DNA from: a virus
Virus record (IMG/VR): IMGVR_UViG_3300020194_000198
Coordinates: 1-27,736 of that record
Length of the DNA: 27,736 bases
Strand: one strand, 5' to 3'
The notes under the pieces were generated by a model. The model saw only the letters and a program-made list of their open reading frames with translations, made no database searches and had not been told where the DNA came from. Position 1 is the stretch's first letter. The number at the start of each line of letters is the position of its first letter. Positions 16,632-23,430 of the stretch are shown here, piece after piece. Position numbers and translations under genes: made by a program.

Positions 16632-17063
16632 ATGAAAACTTTTAAACAACACGTAAAAGAAGGTATGTCACCGTTGGGCGTTGGAGTTACTACATCTAAT
16701 TCAGTTGAAGATGGCTCTATTGGTGTTCATAACATAGAAAACGCTGACGTACTTAAAAGAGTAAATGCTTTCGTGGGTTCAATTGCAGAAAGAGAGTTTA
16801 TTAAACCTCAACACGCTGTAGATGAACTTAGAGAGAAATTACATAGAATAGGTTTAACAGTATCGCCAGTTGATTTAAACGGTGATAATGGTAAAGTAAC
16901 TGCTGAAGTGAAACAATTTGGTGGGAGATTTGGTAAAGATACCGATGGATCCGATATTAATGATGATGGTATATCTCATAGAAAAGAAAGTGGTTTAAAA
17001 CTAGAAGTTAGTTACGAAACACTTAAAAACGGAACATCTAAGGTCTACGCTAAATTAGTGTAG
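16632..17063 (+). CDS. Possible internal head protein, 143 aa
   Basis: It starts MKTFKQHVKEG, very like the MKTYQEF-type capsid-targeting sequence of T4 internal proteins, after a GAGGAG ribosome site. Next is a helical part (NADVLKRVNAFVGSIAERE, HAVDELREKLHRIGLTV) and a Gly/Asp-rich beta part with SDINDDGISHRKESGLKLEV. I do not recognise an enzyme. A similar protein occurs in related marine phages by memory. Packaging in the head is inferred only from the N-terminus. Confidence 0.6.
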   Translation: MKTFKQHVKEGMSPLGVGVTTSNSVEDGSIGVHNIENADVLKRVNAFVGSIAEREFIKPQHAVDELREKLHRIGLTVSPVDLNGDNGKVTAEVKQFGGRFGKDTDGSDINDDGISHRKESGLKLEVSYETLKNGTSKVYAKLV

Positions 17064-17066
17064 TCA

Positions 17067-17438
17067 ATGTTCAAAGAGATAACCAAAGATAATTGGCTGT
17101 TATTTGCACAACAAAATTATGATAATCCTACCTTACAAAAGGAACAGGAATTTTATGATGATATTAAACGGTTTAAATATCTTAAAAGGTTATTTCGTAA
17201 GTATAAGATAACCAAAAAAATTAAAGTAAGACTAGCAGTTAATCACGTAATAGTCTTAGCAAATGTTTTTGGAGTTGAGGCAGCAGTAACTTTATTATTG
17301 TTTAAAATAGATAGAGTTTATTGGCCTTATTTAAAATCTATACTTAATAATTTGAACTATCTGTATCCACACGAATTACATAATGTAAATACAGATAAAC
17401 AAATAGATGAACTTTTAAATAAGGAATTAAATGGCTAG
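17067..17438 (+). CDS. Conserved T4-like phage protein of unknown function, 123 aa
   Basis: Helical, basic protein (YDDIKRFKYLKRLFRKYKIT) followed by VRLAVNHVIVLANVFGVEAA, a mildly hydrophobic helix, and RVYWPYLKSILNNLNYL. It matches a family I remember from many T4-like marine phages without an assigned role. It starts three bases after the previous stop and overlaps the next gene by eight bases, so the two are probably made together. Confidence 0.65.
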   Translation: MFKEITKDNWLLFAQQNYDNPTLQKEQEFYDDIKRFKYLKRLFRKYKITKKIKVRLAVNHVIVLANVFGVEAAVTLLLFKIDRVYWPYLKSILNNLNYLYPHELHNVNTDKQIDELLNKELNG

Positions 17439-17910
17439 TAGATTAGTTGATACATTAATAACTTATCGAGTTATCAAATTACTTGTAACACCTTTTGAAA
17501 GACAAGAGGCGTTTAAACAAGGTATAATTGATAAAGACGGTAATGTATTAAAGAAAAATAAAGAATTAAAAACTGAAAATGAAAAAAAAGCCTATACTTA
17601 TTTACATAGATTTGTTTTTAATTTAAAAAGAATACTTAAAAAAGTAGGTTTAGGTAGTAAATTAGGTTCTTTTGCTGTTGCTCTAGCATTACTTTTAAAA
17701 GAAAAAAAAGAGTATGAACCACATAAGACACTTATTGAAAGTGCCGTTATTACTTATTTAAAAGAAACAAATCAATACGAGCAACTATTAACAGAACAAG
17801 GCGAAGTTAAACCTATCTATGAAACAGAACCATTAATGACTTGTTTTGGTATTGATGTGTATGAAAAAGATGGACAACTTTATTCGGAGGACGAATATGA
17901 AAAGTTTTAA
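17431..17910 (+). CDS. Conserved T4-like phage protein of unknown function, 159 aa
   Basis: The protein starts MASRLVDTLITYRVIKLLVT, continues with PFERQEAFKQGIIDKDGNVL, then KKAYTYLHRFVFNLKRILKK and a Gly/Ala helix (GSKLGSFAVALALLL). It belongs to a family widely present in T4-like myoviruses next to structural genes (memory, no name). The hydrophobic segments are too short and mixed for a clear membrane protein. The C-terminus (VYEKDGQLYSEDEYEKF) overlaps the next start. Confidence 0.65.
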   Translation: MASRLVDTLITYRVIKLLVTPFERQEAFKQGIIDKDGNVLKKNKELKTENEKKAYTYLHRFVFNLKRILKKVGLGSKLGSFAVALALLLKEKKEYEPHKTLIESAVITYLKETNQYEQLLTEQGEVKPIYETEPLMTCFGIDVYEKDGQLYSEDEYEKF

Positions 17911-18250
17911 AGAAATAGCACAAGACATAGTAAGTAGAATGGAAGAAGACGCTCCAGCAAATTCAGTTGCAGGTGGTGGTGTTGACTTGGCTCCTAATGC
18001 TGCTGTATCACAATCTCCTCATATGATACGTAGAAAAAAAGAACAAGGTGATGAACAAGAAAAAATATCTAAAAAGATAAGTCAAATGGTCAAAGAAAAT
18101 AACGATAATAATAATGTACTTTTAAAACAAGTATTAGATGGCCTTGATAGAGTTGATACTAAAATAGATGAAAAGATTTATGGTAAAACTGAAATTAAAA
18201 TAGAAGAAAAAAAAGAATACAAAACTTTTAAGGACAAATATAATGCCTAA
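17897..18250 (+). CDS. Possible internal head protein, 117 aa
   Basis: I choose ATG 17897 because CGGAGG lies seven bases before it; the frame is open back to 17846 only by chance overlap. The N-terminus MKSFKEIAQDIVSRMEEDAP resembles a capsid-targeting peptide followed by the AP-ANS-GGG stretch (EDAPANSVAGGGVDLAP) found in several marine T4-like proteins. The C-terminal half is a charged coiled coil (VLLKQVLDGLDRVDTKIDE). No enzyme signature. It overlaps the previous gene by 14 bases. Confidence 0.6.
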   Translation: MKSFKEIAQDIVSRMEEDAPANSVAGGGVDLAPNAAVSQSPHMIRRKKEQGDEQEKISKKISQMVKENNDNNNVLLKQVLDGLDRVDTKIDEKIYGKTEIKIEEKKEYKTFKDKYNA

Positions 18251-18335
18251 CGCTGGTTCTTTCCAAGAGTGTGAATACAATGAAGACTGGAAAGATGAAA
18301 TGTATATAAGATATGGGTACACATATGAAAATTAA
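18243..18335 (+). CDS. Tiny protein, 30 aa
   Basis: The ATG at 18243 overlaps the previous stop by eight bases and follows AAGGA. The product is MPNAGSFQECEYNEDWKDEM and ten more residues, acidic and aromatic-rich with one Cys. Its end overlaps the next gene's start region. The composition looks protein-like rather than random, and similar tiny genes are found in related phages by memory. Function is unknown. Confidence 0.45.
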   Translation: MPNAGSFQECEYNEDWKDEMYIRYGYTYEN

Positions 18336-18978
18336 AACATTAAAAGAATATATTAGTTATATGGGTGGTTATAGAATTGGTTATGTAGATAATATATCTC
18401 CAATGGTTAGTTTAGGTGATACACCACCAAAAGGCCAAGCAGGTAAAGATAGTAGAGGTGTTGGTTTAAATGCCAATTATACATCACAGGCCGCTGGCAC
18501 AATGAGGCCATTTATAACAGCTAATAAAGAATATGATTTAAAAGATAAAGCTTTGTATATGAAACTTGTAAGACAGGCTATGTCAGTTATGCCAGGTTCT
18601 GAAAAACAAAAACAAATTAAAAAAGAAATTGAAAGAGTACAAAAAAGATTAGGTATTAGAGAAGACACAAATAGAATACCAAGAAAACCAGGACAGAAAG
18701 CTGGTTCAGATAAACATTCAGATTTATATACAGATGAAAATCCAAAAGGCACAATACACGGTTTAGGTTTTACAGACGCTGAAACGGCAAGAACATCTGT
18801 AAACAAAATAAAGAACTCTGGTAAATCACACGCACACAAAATTCAAGCGGCTATCGCAATGTCACAAAGAGCGAAAGTTGCTAGTGAAAGAGCAAAAGAC
18901 CCTAAAAAGAAAAAAGATTTAGGTGCCGCTCATAGAATATATCAATCATTTATAGATACTAACAAAAAGAAGGACTAA
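18325..18978 (+). CDS. Structural/internal protein with a His-rich recurring module, 217 aa
   Basis: ATG 18325 (MKIKTLKEYISYMGGYRIGY) is favoured; ATG 18313 is also open. Neither has a clear ribosome site. Residues ~35-70 include SRGVGLNANYTSQAAGTMRP. The C-terminal ~100 residues hold a module common in marine T4-like phage proteins: GTIHGLGFTDAETARTSVNK, then GKSHAHKIQAAIAMSQRAKV and AAHRIYQSFID. The N-terminus resembles a capsid-targeting peptide. No catalytic motif is visible. Probably virion-internal. Confidence 0.6.
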   Translation: MKIKTLKEYISYMGGYRIGYVDNISPMVSLGDTPPKGQAGKDSRGVGLNANYTSQAAGTMRPFITANKEYDLKDKALYMKLVRQAMSVMPGSEKQKQIKKEIERVQKRLGIREDTNRIPRKPGQKAGSDKHSDLYTDENPKGTIHGLGFTDAETARTSVNKIKNSGKSHAHKIQAAIAMSQRAKVASERAKDPKKKKDLGAAHRIYQSFIDTNKKKD

Positions 18979-18979
18979 T

Positions 18980-19558
18980 ATGGAACTATTAATAGCTTTA
19001 GCAATGAAATTTTGGCAGTGGTCATTATTAATATTATGTGTTATCATAGGATTTATTATAAACTTATTAGATAAAAGAAAATCTAATTTAAAGTTTTCAT
19101 ACGAAGAACTACCACATTTACAACCAGTAAGAATTGCTACCAAAGGAAAAGGATTTTGGAAAGGTATTATTATGTGGTTAATGTCAACAAGAAATTGGGA
19201 ACTAACAAAGAATTGGAGATACAATATAAATGGTACTGAGTATGTAATACCAAAAGGTTTTCAATTTGATGGTGCAAGTATACCAAAATTTTTAAGAACG
19301 TTTTTTTCACCAGTTGGTGTGTTATTAATTGGCGGTCTTGTACACGATTATATGTACAAGTATGCTGCTTGTAAACCAGCAGATAAATCGGGTTCACTTC
19401 TATTAGTAAATCAAAAAAGAGCAGATCAAATCTTTAGAGATATAAACATAGAAGTAAACGGTTTCTATTTTATGAATTACCTTGCTTATTGGTCATTAAG
19501 ACTAGGTGGCTTTGTAGCTTGGAATGGTCATAGAAAAAGAAACGAACAAATAAAGTAA
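18980..19558 (+). CDS. Membrane-anchored DUF1353 protein
   Basis: 192 residues. Residues 10-30 form one transmembrane helix (FWQWSLLILCVIIGFIINLL). The DUF1353 signature follows: VIPKGFQFDGASIPKFL around 89-105, and the invariant VHDYMY at 121-126. A second hydrophobic part is near 112-120. DUF1353 is a phage- and prophage-associated family of unknown activity, often close to lysis or tail genes; the conserved His-Asp-Tyr cluster hints at metal or catalytic use. It opens the lysis-like region. A cell-wall role is an inference; a true endolysin is not visible elsewhere in the window. Confidence 0.75.
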   Translation: MELLIALAMKFWQWSLLILCVIIGFIINLLDKRKSNLKFSYEELPHLQPVRIATKGKGFWKGIIMWLMSTRNWELTKNWRYNINGTEYVIPKGFQFDGASIPKFLRTFFSPVGVLLIGGLVHDYMYKYAACKPADKSGSLLLVNQKRADQIFRDINIEVNGFYFMNYLAYWSLRLGGFVAWNGHRKRNEQIK

Positions 19559-19574
19559 CAAAGGAGAAACTAAT

Positions 19575-19733
19575 ATGGAATGGTTAAAAGCTAGAATGAA
19601 AGAGTTATCATCATTACACGGTGGTGCTTTAATAGCTATGGGTCTTATAATTTTATTTGCAAGTCCTATTGCTAAAATGGCCGCTTGGGCTTCAATCGCT
19701 TGGGGTCTGTGGGCTATCTGGAAGAAAGACTAA
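19575..19733 (+). CDS. Small membrane protein, holin-like candidate, 52 aa
   Basis: A strong AAGGAG site precedes ATG 19575. The protein has a basic amphipathic start (MEWLKARMKELSSLHGGA) and then a hydrophobic hairpin (LIAMGLIILFASPIAKMAAW, then ASIAWGLWAIW) closed by KKD. It lies directly before the spanin genes and after the DUF1353 gene, where a holin would be expected. Size and topology fit a small class II or III holin or pinholin, but other small membrane proteins look the same. Confidence 0.55.
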   Translation: MEWLKARMKELSSLHGGALIAMGLIILFASPIAKMAAWASIAWGLWAIWKKD

Positions 19734-19736
19734 ACT

Positions 19737-20204
19737 ATGTTAAGTTTTAGATTATTTTTTATTGGACTACTCATCAGCGCCGTCATAGGCGCTGGTGCTT
19801 ATGTTATGAAGTTACAAAGAGATAACATTATTCTAAAAGAAAACGCAGTTAAATTAGAATCTGCCATATCAGAACAGAAACAAGTTATTGAAAATCAAAA
19901 GAAAGACTTTGCTGAAATATTAGAAGCAAATAAAAAGATAAATGAATTAGTCAATAATCTCAAAAAAGACTTAGATGATTTAGATAAAAGATTTAATAAG
20001 AAAGAAAGAGATATTGGTAAACTGGCCATTGAAAGAACAAAGGTCATAGAAAGAATTATAAACAAAGGTAGTGAAAACGCTAAAAGATGTATTGAAATCG
20101 CTAGTGGTTCACCATTAACGGAAGAAGAAAAGAATGCTACAAAGAAGTCAGAAATCAATCCTGAATGTCCTAGTATTGCTAATCCTAAGTATATTCCTTA
20201 CTAA
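19737..20204 (+). CDS. Inner-membrane spanin (Rz-like)
   Basis: 155 residues. It has an N-terminal transmembrane helix (FFIGLLISAVIGAGAYVM, about 7-24) and then a long coiled coil through about residue 110 (AISEQKQVIENQKKDFAEIL). A C-terminal part carries two Cys (RCIEIASG, ECPSI). This is the layout of an i-spanin, which joins an outer-membrane lipoprotein across the periplasm in the last lysis step. The next gene starts inside its 3' end in another frame and is a lipoprotein, which is typical of Rz/Rz1 pairs. Confidence 0.75.
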   Translation: MLSFRLFFIGLLISAVIGAGAYVMKLQRDNIILKENAVKLESAISEQKQVIENQKKDFAEILEANKKINELVNNLKKDLDDLDKRFNKKERDIGKLAIERTKVIERIINKGSENAKRCIEIASGSPLTEEEKNATKKSEINPECPSIANPKYIPY

Positions 20205-20517
20205 CTGCTCAGGTGTTAAGAAGTTAAGTATATTTAAAGAAGAAGTCAAAAGACAGGAACTAAATTTAGAGAAACCTACACCTCTACAATTAGAACAAAT
20301 TAAGTGGATTATTATTACATCTGAAAACGCTGATGAAGTATTTAAAAAGATGGAAGAACAAGGCCTTGATCCTGTCTTATTTGGCCTTACAGATAATGAC
20401 TATCAATTGATAGCAAAAAACTTTGCTCAAATAAGAAATCAATTAAAAATTACAAACGATATACTTGACAAGTATAAAGAATACTACGAAGGAGATAATG
20501 ATGGCGAAACTAGGTGA
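20134..20517 (+). CDS. Outer-membrane spanin-like lipoprotein (Rz1-like)
   Basis: 127 residues, beginning 71 bases inside the i-spanin gene in a different frame. The N-terminus is a lipoprotein signal, VLVLLILSIFLTNC, with the lipid-bearing Cys at 25; Asn at -1 is unusual but allowed in some lipoproteins. After a short linker comes WIIITSENADEVFKKMEEQG with LFGLTDNDYQLIAKNFAQIR and a helix ending LDKYKEYYEGD. That second part resembles a small phage protein family found alone in other marine phages, so the gene may be a fusion of an o-spanin signal and that domain. It is much longer than lambda Rz1. Confidence 0.7.
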   Translation: MLQRSQKSILNVLVLLILSIFLTNCSGVKKLSIFKEEVKRQELNLEKPTPLQLEQIKWIIITSENADEVFKKMEEQGLDPVLFGLTDNDYQLIAKNFAQIRNQLKITNDILDKYKEYYEGDNDGETR

Positions 20518-20920
20518 TAAAACTGACTTTAGTTATAGAGTAAAAAGAGTTACAAAAGTTGTAGATGGAGATACAATAGATGTTATATTAGATATGGGGT
20601 TTGACATTTTGTTTGCTCAAAGAGTTAGACTATTTGGTATAGACACACCAGAAAGTAGAACAAGAGATAAAGTAGAAAAAATTTATGGTTTAAAGTCTAA
20701 AAAGTTTTTACAAGAAAAATTAAAAAAAGCAAAAAAGATTACAATTAAAACATACAAAAATTCAGAAACAGGTAAGTTTGGTAGAATACTTGGAGATGTA
20801 TGGTGTGACGGAAAATCTGTTAATTCAGAAATGGTTAAAGTAGGTCACGCTGTTGCTTACTATGGTCAAAACAAAAAACTTGTTGAAGCAGCTCATTTAA
20901 GAAATAGAAAAAGAGTATAA
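20501..20920 (+). CDS. Thermonuclease (SNase) family nuclease
   Basis: 139 residues from ATG 20501; ATG 20498 is in frame and nearly as good. GGAG at 20491-20494 is spaced better for 20501. The open frame further upstream (20465) overlaps the lipoprotein and is not used. It shows the full SNase active-site set: VDGDT (D22, D24), RVRLFGIDTPE (R43, D48, E51) and GKFGRIL (R95). The expected activity is calcium-dependent cleavage of DNA and RNA. There is no signal peptide, so it would act in the cytoplasm or be packaged. T4-like marine phages often carry one near lysis or structural genes; host DNA breakdown is a likely role. Confidence 0.85.
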   Translation: MAKLGDKTDFSYRVKRVTKVVDGDTIDVILDMGFDILFAQRVRLFGIDTPESRTRDKVEKIYGLKSKKFLQEKLKKAKKITIKTYKNSETGKFGRILGDVWCDGKSVNSEMVKVGHAVAYYGQNKKLVEAAHLRNRKRV

Positions 20921-21195
20921 TGTTTTTTGATATACTAACACAATTTGGATTACCAGTTGCGGCCGCTGTCACAATGGGTGTATTCATTTATATTATTTTA
21001 AAATATATTTTAGCAGGTGTAGTTGGTTCAGTCAAAGGTTTACACGGTATTATTATGGGTTTAGAAAATAGAATTGAAACAATGAACAATGATTTAATAC
21101 ACATTGATACTTTAATTTCACACTCATTACACTTAAAACCAGATTTAGATAGAATAGCAAGAGCTGACGGTAAAAAAGACGCTAGACGAGATTAA
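20920..21195 (+). CDS. Small membrane protein A of a tandem pair, 91 aa
   Basis: N-terminal transmembrane helix (LPVAAAVTMGVFIYIILKYI), then an amphipathic helix with IMGLENRIETMNNDLIHIDT, and a charged end (ADGKKDARRD). The next gene encodes a protein with the same plan, so the two are tandem paralogs. Start and stop overlap neighbours by one base. Similar pairs occur in T4-like cyanophages by memory. Possible roles are a membrane-remodelling or lysis accessory, or a superinfection factor; none is proven. Confidence 0.65.
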   Translation: MFFDILTQFGLPVAAAVTMGVFIYIILKYILAGVVGSVKGLHGIIMGLENRIETMNNDLIHIDTLISHSLHLKPDLDRIARADGKKDARRD

Positions 21196-21446
21196 TGACT
21201 GTATTAGAAATATTAAATCAATATGGATTTGCTACCTTGGCCGCTATTGGTATGGGCTGGTTTATATTTTTTATCTATACCTATATCACACAAGAAGTTA
21301 CAAGTAAACTAGGTGAAGCAAATAAAGCCTTAATTGCTCTTTTAGACAAGATAAGAAGATTAGATAATGATTTGATTAGAATTAAATCTAAATTGAACAC
21401 TATTTTGACATTAAGAGAAGAACAAGATAAGAAAAACAAAGACTAA
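21195..21446 (+). CDS. Small membrane protein B of a tandem pair, 83 aa
   Basis: Same layout as the preceding gene: LNQYGFATLAAIGMGWFIFF transmembrane start, then LLDKIRRLDNDLIRIKSKLN. The shared core is QxG...AAxxMGxFI and xxIxxLNNDLIxI-like. The two proteins differ most at the C-termini. Heteromer formation is plausible since both copies were kept side by side. It ends just before the late promoter of the curli-like island. Confidence 0.65.
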   Translation: MTVLEILNQYGFATLAAIGMGWFIFFIYTYITQEVTSKLGEANKALIALLDKIRRLDNDLIRIKSKLNTILTLREEQDKKNKD

Positions 21447-21450
21447 TTCT

Positions 21451-21458
21451 TATAAATA
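21451..21458 (+). promoter_or_regulatory. T4-type late promoter before csgF
   Basis: TATAAATA sits in the same 17-base context (21446-21462) as the promoter at 15036. By the T4 rule the start would fall at or within one to two bases of 21464, the A of the csgF ATG. No ribosome site exists between promoter and ATG. The mRNA from this promoter would therefore be leaderless or nearly so. Confidence 0.75.
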
Positions 21459-21463
21459 GTAGT

Positions 21464-21922
21464 ATGAAAACACTTATAAAATATAGTGTTTTCTTTGGAC
21501 TTTTACTATTATCCACATCATTACAGTCAAGTGAATTGACACAAGAATTTAAGAACCCATCCTTTAGTGGAAATGGTTACTCAAATCACGTGTTATCAAT
21601 ACAACAACTTGAACACCAAAGAGAGCAAAAGATAAAAGAAGACAAAGAAGCCGCTGAAAGGCAGGCTAAACGTGACGAAGACAATAAGACAATCAATCGT
21701 TTTATTGCTAACGTTGAAAGTAGAATTTACGCTAACATATCAAAACAATTAGTTGACAATATGTTTAGTGATACTGGACAAACATCTGGTACGGCTGAGA
21801 TAGAGGGTGCTACAATTGTTTGGAATAAAGATAGTGACTTAGGTACGATTGCTATTACCATAACGGAAGCTGACGGCACCATAACAACATTAACAGTACC
21901 GATTGGAGATTTCGGTTTCTAA
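21464..21922 (+). CDS. csgF: CsgF-like curli assembly protein
   Basis: 152 residues. A Sec signal at 1-20 (MKTLIKYSVFFGLLLLSTSL) is followed by the CsgF mark LTQEFKNPSFSGNGY, with NPSFSGN at 31-37. Then comes a helical part (QLEHQREQKIKEDKEAAERQ) with RFIANVESRIYANISKQLVD, and a C-terminal sheet (GTIAITITEADGTITTLTVP). In Escherichia coli, CsgF caps the CsgG pore and couples curlin export to nucleation at the cell surface. The N-terminal segment inserts in the pore; its sequence type is kept here. The start is fixed by the signal peptide. The next gene, csgG, overlaps its stop by one base. Confidence 0.85.
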   Translation: MKTLIKYSVFFGLLLLSTSLQSSELTQEFKNPSFSGNGYSNHVLSIQQLEHQREQKIKEDKEAAERQAKRDEDNKTINRFIANVESRIYANISKQLVDNMFSDTGQTSGTAEIEGATIVWNKDSDLGTIAITITEADGTITTLTVPIGDFGF

Positions 21923-22719
21923 TGTTAAAATTTTTAACGGTGGCGTTAATAGCTGTTTTCTTAAACGGTTGTGCTACTGTACCAAAATATGAAGACCCTA
22001 AACTGTCTATCTCTCCTTTACAAAAGAAGTTTAAAGAGATAAAACCTTTAGATGGTCCACAGATTACAATTGCTGTCTATTCATTTTCAGATAAGACAGG
22101 TCAAAGAAAACCAAGTCAAAAGTTTTCTCAATTAAGTTCAGCAGTTACACAAGGTGCTGAAGTTTGGGTGATACAGGCATTACAAGAAGTTGGTAATAGT
22201 AGTTGGTTTAAAGTAGTAGAAAGAATTGGATTAGATAATCTAATCAAAGAACGACAGTTAATTCGTTCTACCAGAGAACAATACGAAGAAGAAAAAAATA
22301 AAAGATTAAAACCTTTATTGTTTGCTGGTTTAATTGTTGAGGGTGCTGTAGTTGGTTATGATTCAAATGTAGCAACTGGCGGTGCTGGTGCTAGATATTT
22401 GGGAATAGGATTACAAACTCAATATAGAGTAGATAATGTAACTGTTTCAATGAGAGTAGTAAGTGTATCCACAGGAGAAGTATTACTTTCAGTAGCAGTT
22501 GAAAAACAAATTTTATCAGTTTCTCAAGGCGGTGATGTGTTTAAGTTTTTAGATATGGGTACAAGAGCAGTAGAGATTGAATCAGGAACAACGGTAAATG
22601 AACCTGTTAATTATGCTGTAAGAGCAGCAATAGAACAGGCCGTAGTCGAAATGATATTAAAAGGTGAAGCAAAAAACCTTTGGAAGTTTAAACAAGGAGA
22701 TAAAGTAAATGTTAAATAA
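21922..22719 (+). CDS. csgG: CsgG-like curli secretion channel lipoprotein
   Basis: 265 residues, near the E. coli length of about 277. Residues 1-17 are a lipoprotein signal ending LNGC (Cys17). The CsgG core follows: ITIAVYSFSDKTGQ, then AVTQGAEVWVIQALQ, SSWFKVVERIGLDNLIKERQ and RSTREQYEEE. After that comes a transmembrane-hairpin part with LLFAGLIVEGAVVGYDSNVA and a second one (TVSMRVVSVSTGEVLLSVAV). CsgG forms the nine-subunit outer-membrane pore that exports unfolded curlins. The constriction loop region (KPSQKFSQL) keeps an aromatic residue. Clear family match; subunit number and cargo are inferred. Confidence 0.9.
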   Translation: MLKFLTVALIAVFLNGCATVPKYEDPKLSISPLQKKFKEIKPLDGPQITIAVYSFSDKTGQRKPSQKFSQLSSAVTQGAEVWVIQALQEVGNSSWFKVVERIGLDNLIKERQLIRSTREQYEEEKNKRLKPLLFAGLIVEGAVVGYDSNVATGGAGARYLGIGLQTQYRVDNVTVSMRVVSVSTGEVLLSVAVEKQILSVSQGGDVFKFLDMGTRAVEIESGTTVNEPVNYAVRAAIEQAVVEMILKGEAKNLWKFKQGDKVNVK

Positions 22720-23422
22720 ACTAACAATTATATTATTTACATTATTGTTTGGTGTTAACGTTTATGCTAATGATATTTATATAGACCAAGTTGGTGATAG
22801 CTTAGATTTAGATATAGTGCAAGATGGTCAAAACAACAAAATTGGTACATCTTTAGTTGACGCTGATTTTGATGGTGATAATATGACGTTTAGTATTACT
22901 CAAACAGGTAACACTAACGAAATCACAGCAGACATACAAGGAAATACATACACTGGTACTTGGGCGTTTACAGGTAACTCAAACACAGTTGACTTACTTT
23001 GTGATAGTTCAGCAAACGGAAATTGTGAAACTGTAACTTTAAATATCACAACAACAGGTGATAGTAACGCTTACACAATTAACATTGGTGAAACTGGTGA
23101 TGCTGAAAATGCTACAATTGCTTTTACAGTAACAGGTGATAATTCAGTTATCAACACAGATGTAGATGGTACAAATTCAGACATTACTGTAACAATGAAT
23201 AACTCCGCTTCATTAGCAACAACAAGTGCTAATTCAGATGAGGGTAACCAACTAGACTTAACTCAAACTGGAAACGGTGATAGTTTAGGTCATAGTATTA
23301 CTTTAAACATCACAGGCGGTGGTAGTACATACACAGTAACACAATCTGGTATCTATGATAATAAAGTTGACGCTACATTTAATGGTGATAGCCAAGACGT
23401 AGATATTACACAATCTGATTAA
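22709..23422 (+). CDS. Secreted curlin-repeat protein (CsgA/CsgB-like)
   Basis: 237 residues, AAGGAG nine bases before ATG 22709, overlapping csgG by 11 bases. The signal peptide (MLNKLTIILFTLLFGVNVYA) is followed by curlin-type strand repeats: IYIDQVGDSLDLDIVQDG, then FSITQTGNTNEITADIQGN, LTQTGNGDSLGHSITLNI and YTVTQSGIYDNKVDA. The Q-x-G-x-x-N core is the amyloid-forming unit of CsgA and CsgB, but the spacing here is looser and Asp-rich. One Cys pair is present in the middle (LLCDSS, NCETV). This is the likely export cargo of the pore. Fibre formation is an inference. Confidence 0.8.
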   Translation: MLNKLTIILFTLLFGVNVYANDIYIDQVGDSLDLDIVQDGQNNKIGTSLVDADFDGDNMTFSITQTGNTNEITADIQGNTYTGTWAFTGNSNTVDLLCDSSANGNCETVTLNITTTGDSNAYTINIGETGDAENATIAFTVTGDNSVINTDVDGTNSDITVTMNNSASLATTSANSDEGNQLDLTQTGNGDSLGHSITLNITGGGSTYTVTQSGIYDNKVDATFNGDSQDVDITQSD

Positions 23423-23430
23423 CGATAAAA

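Noticed and set aside
18980-19558. DUF1353 gene as the endolysin
   Set aside because: The family has no proven wall-cutting activity and the protein carries a membrane anchor; recorded as DUF1353 only.
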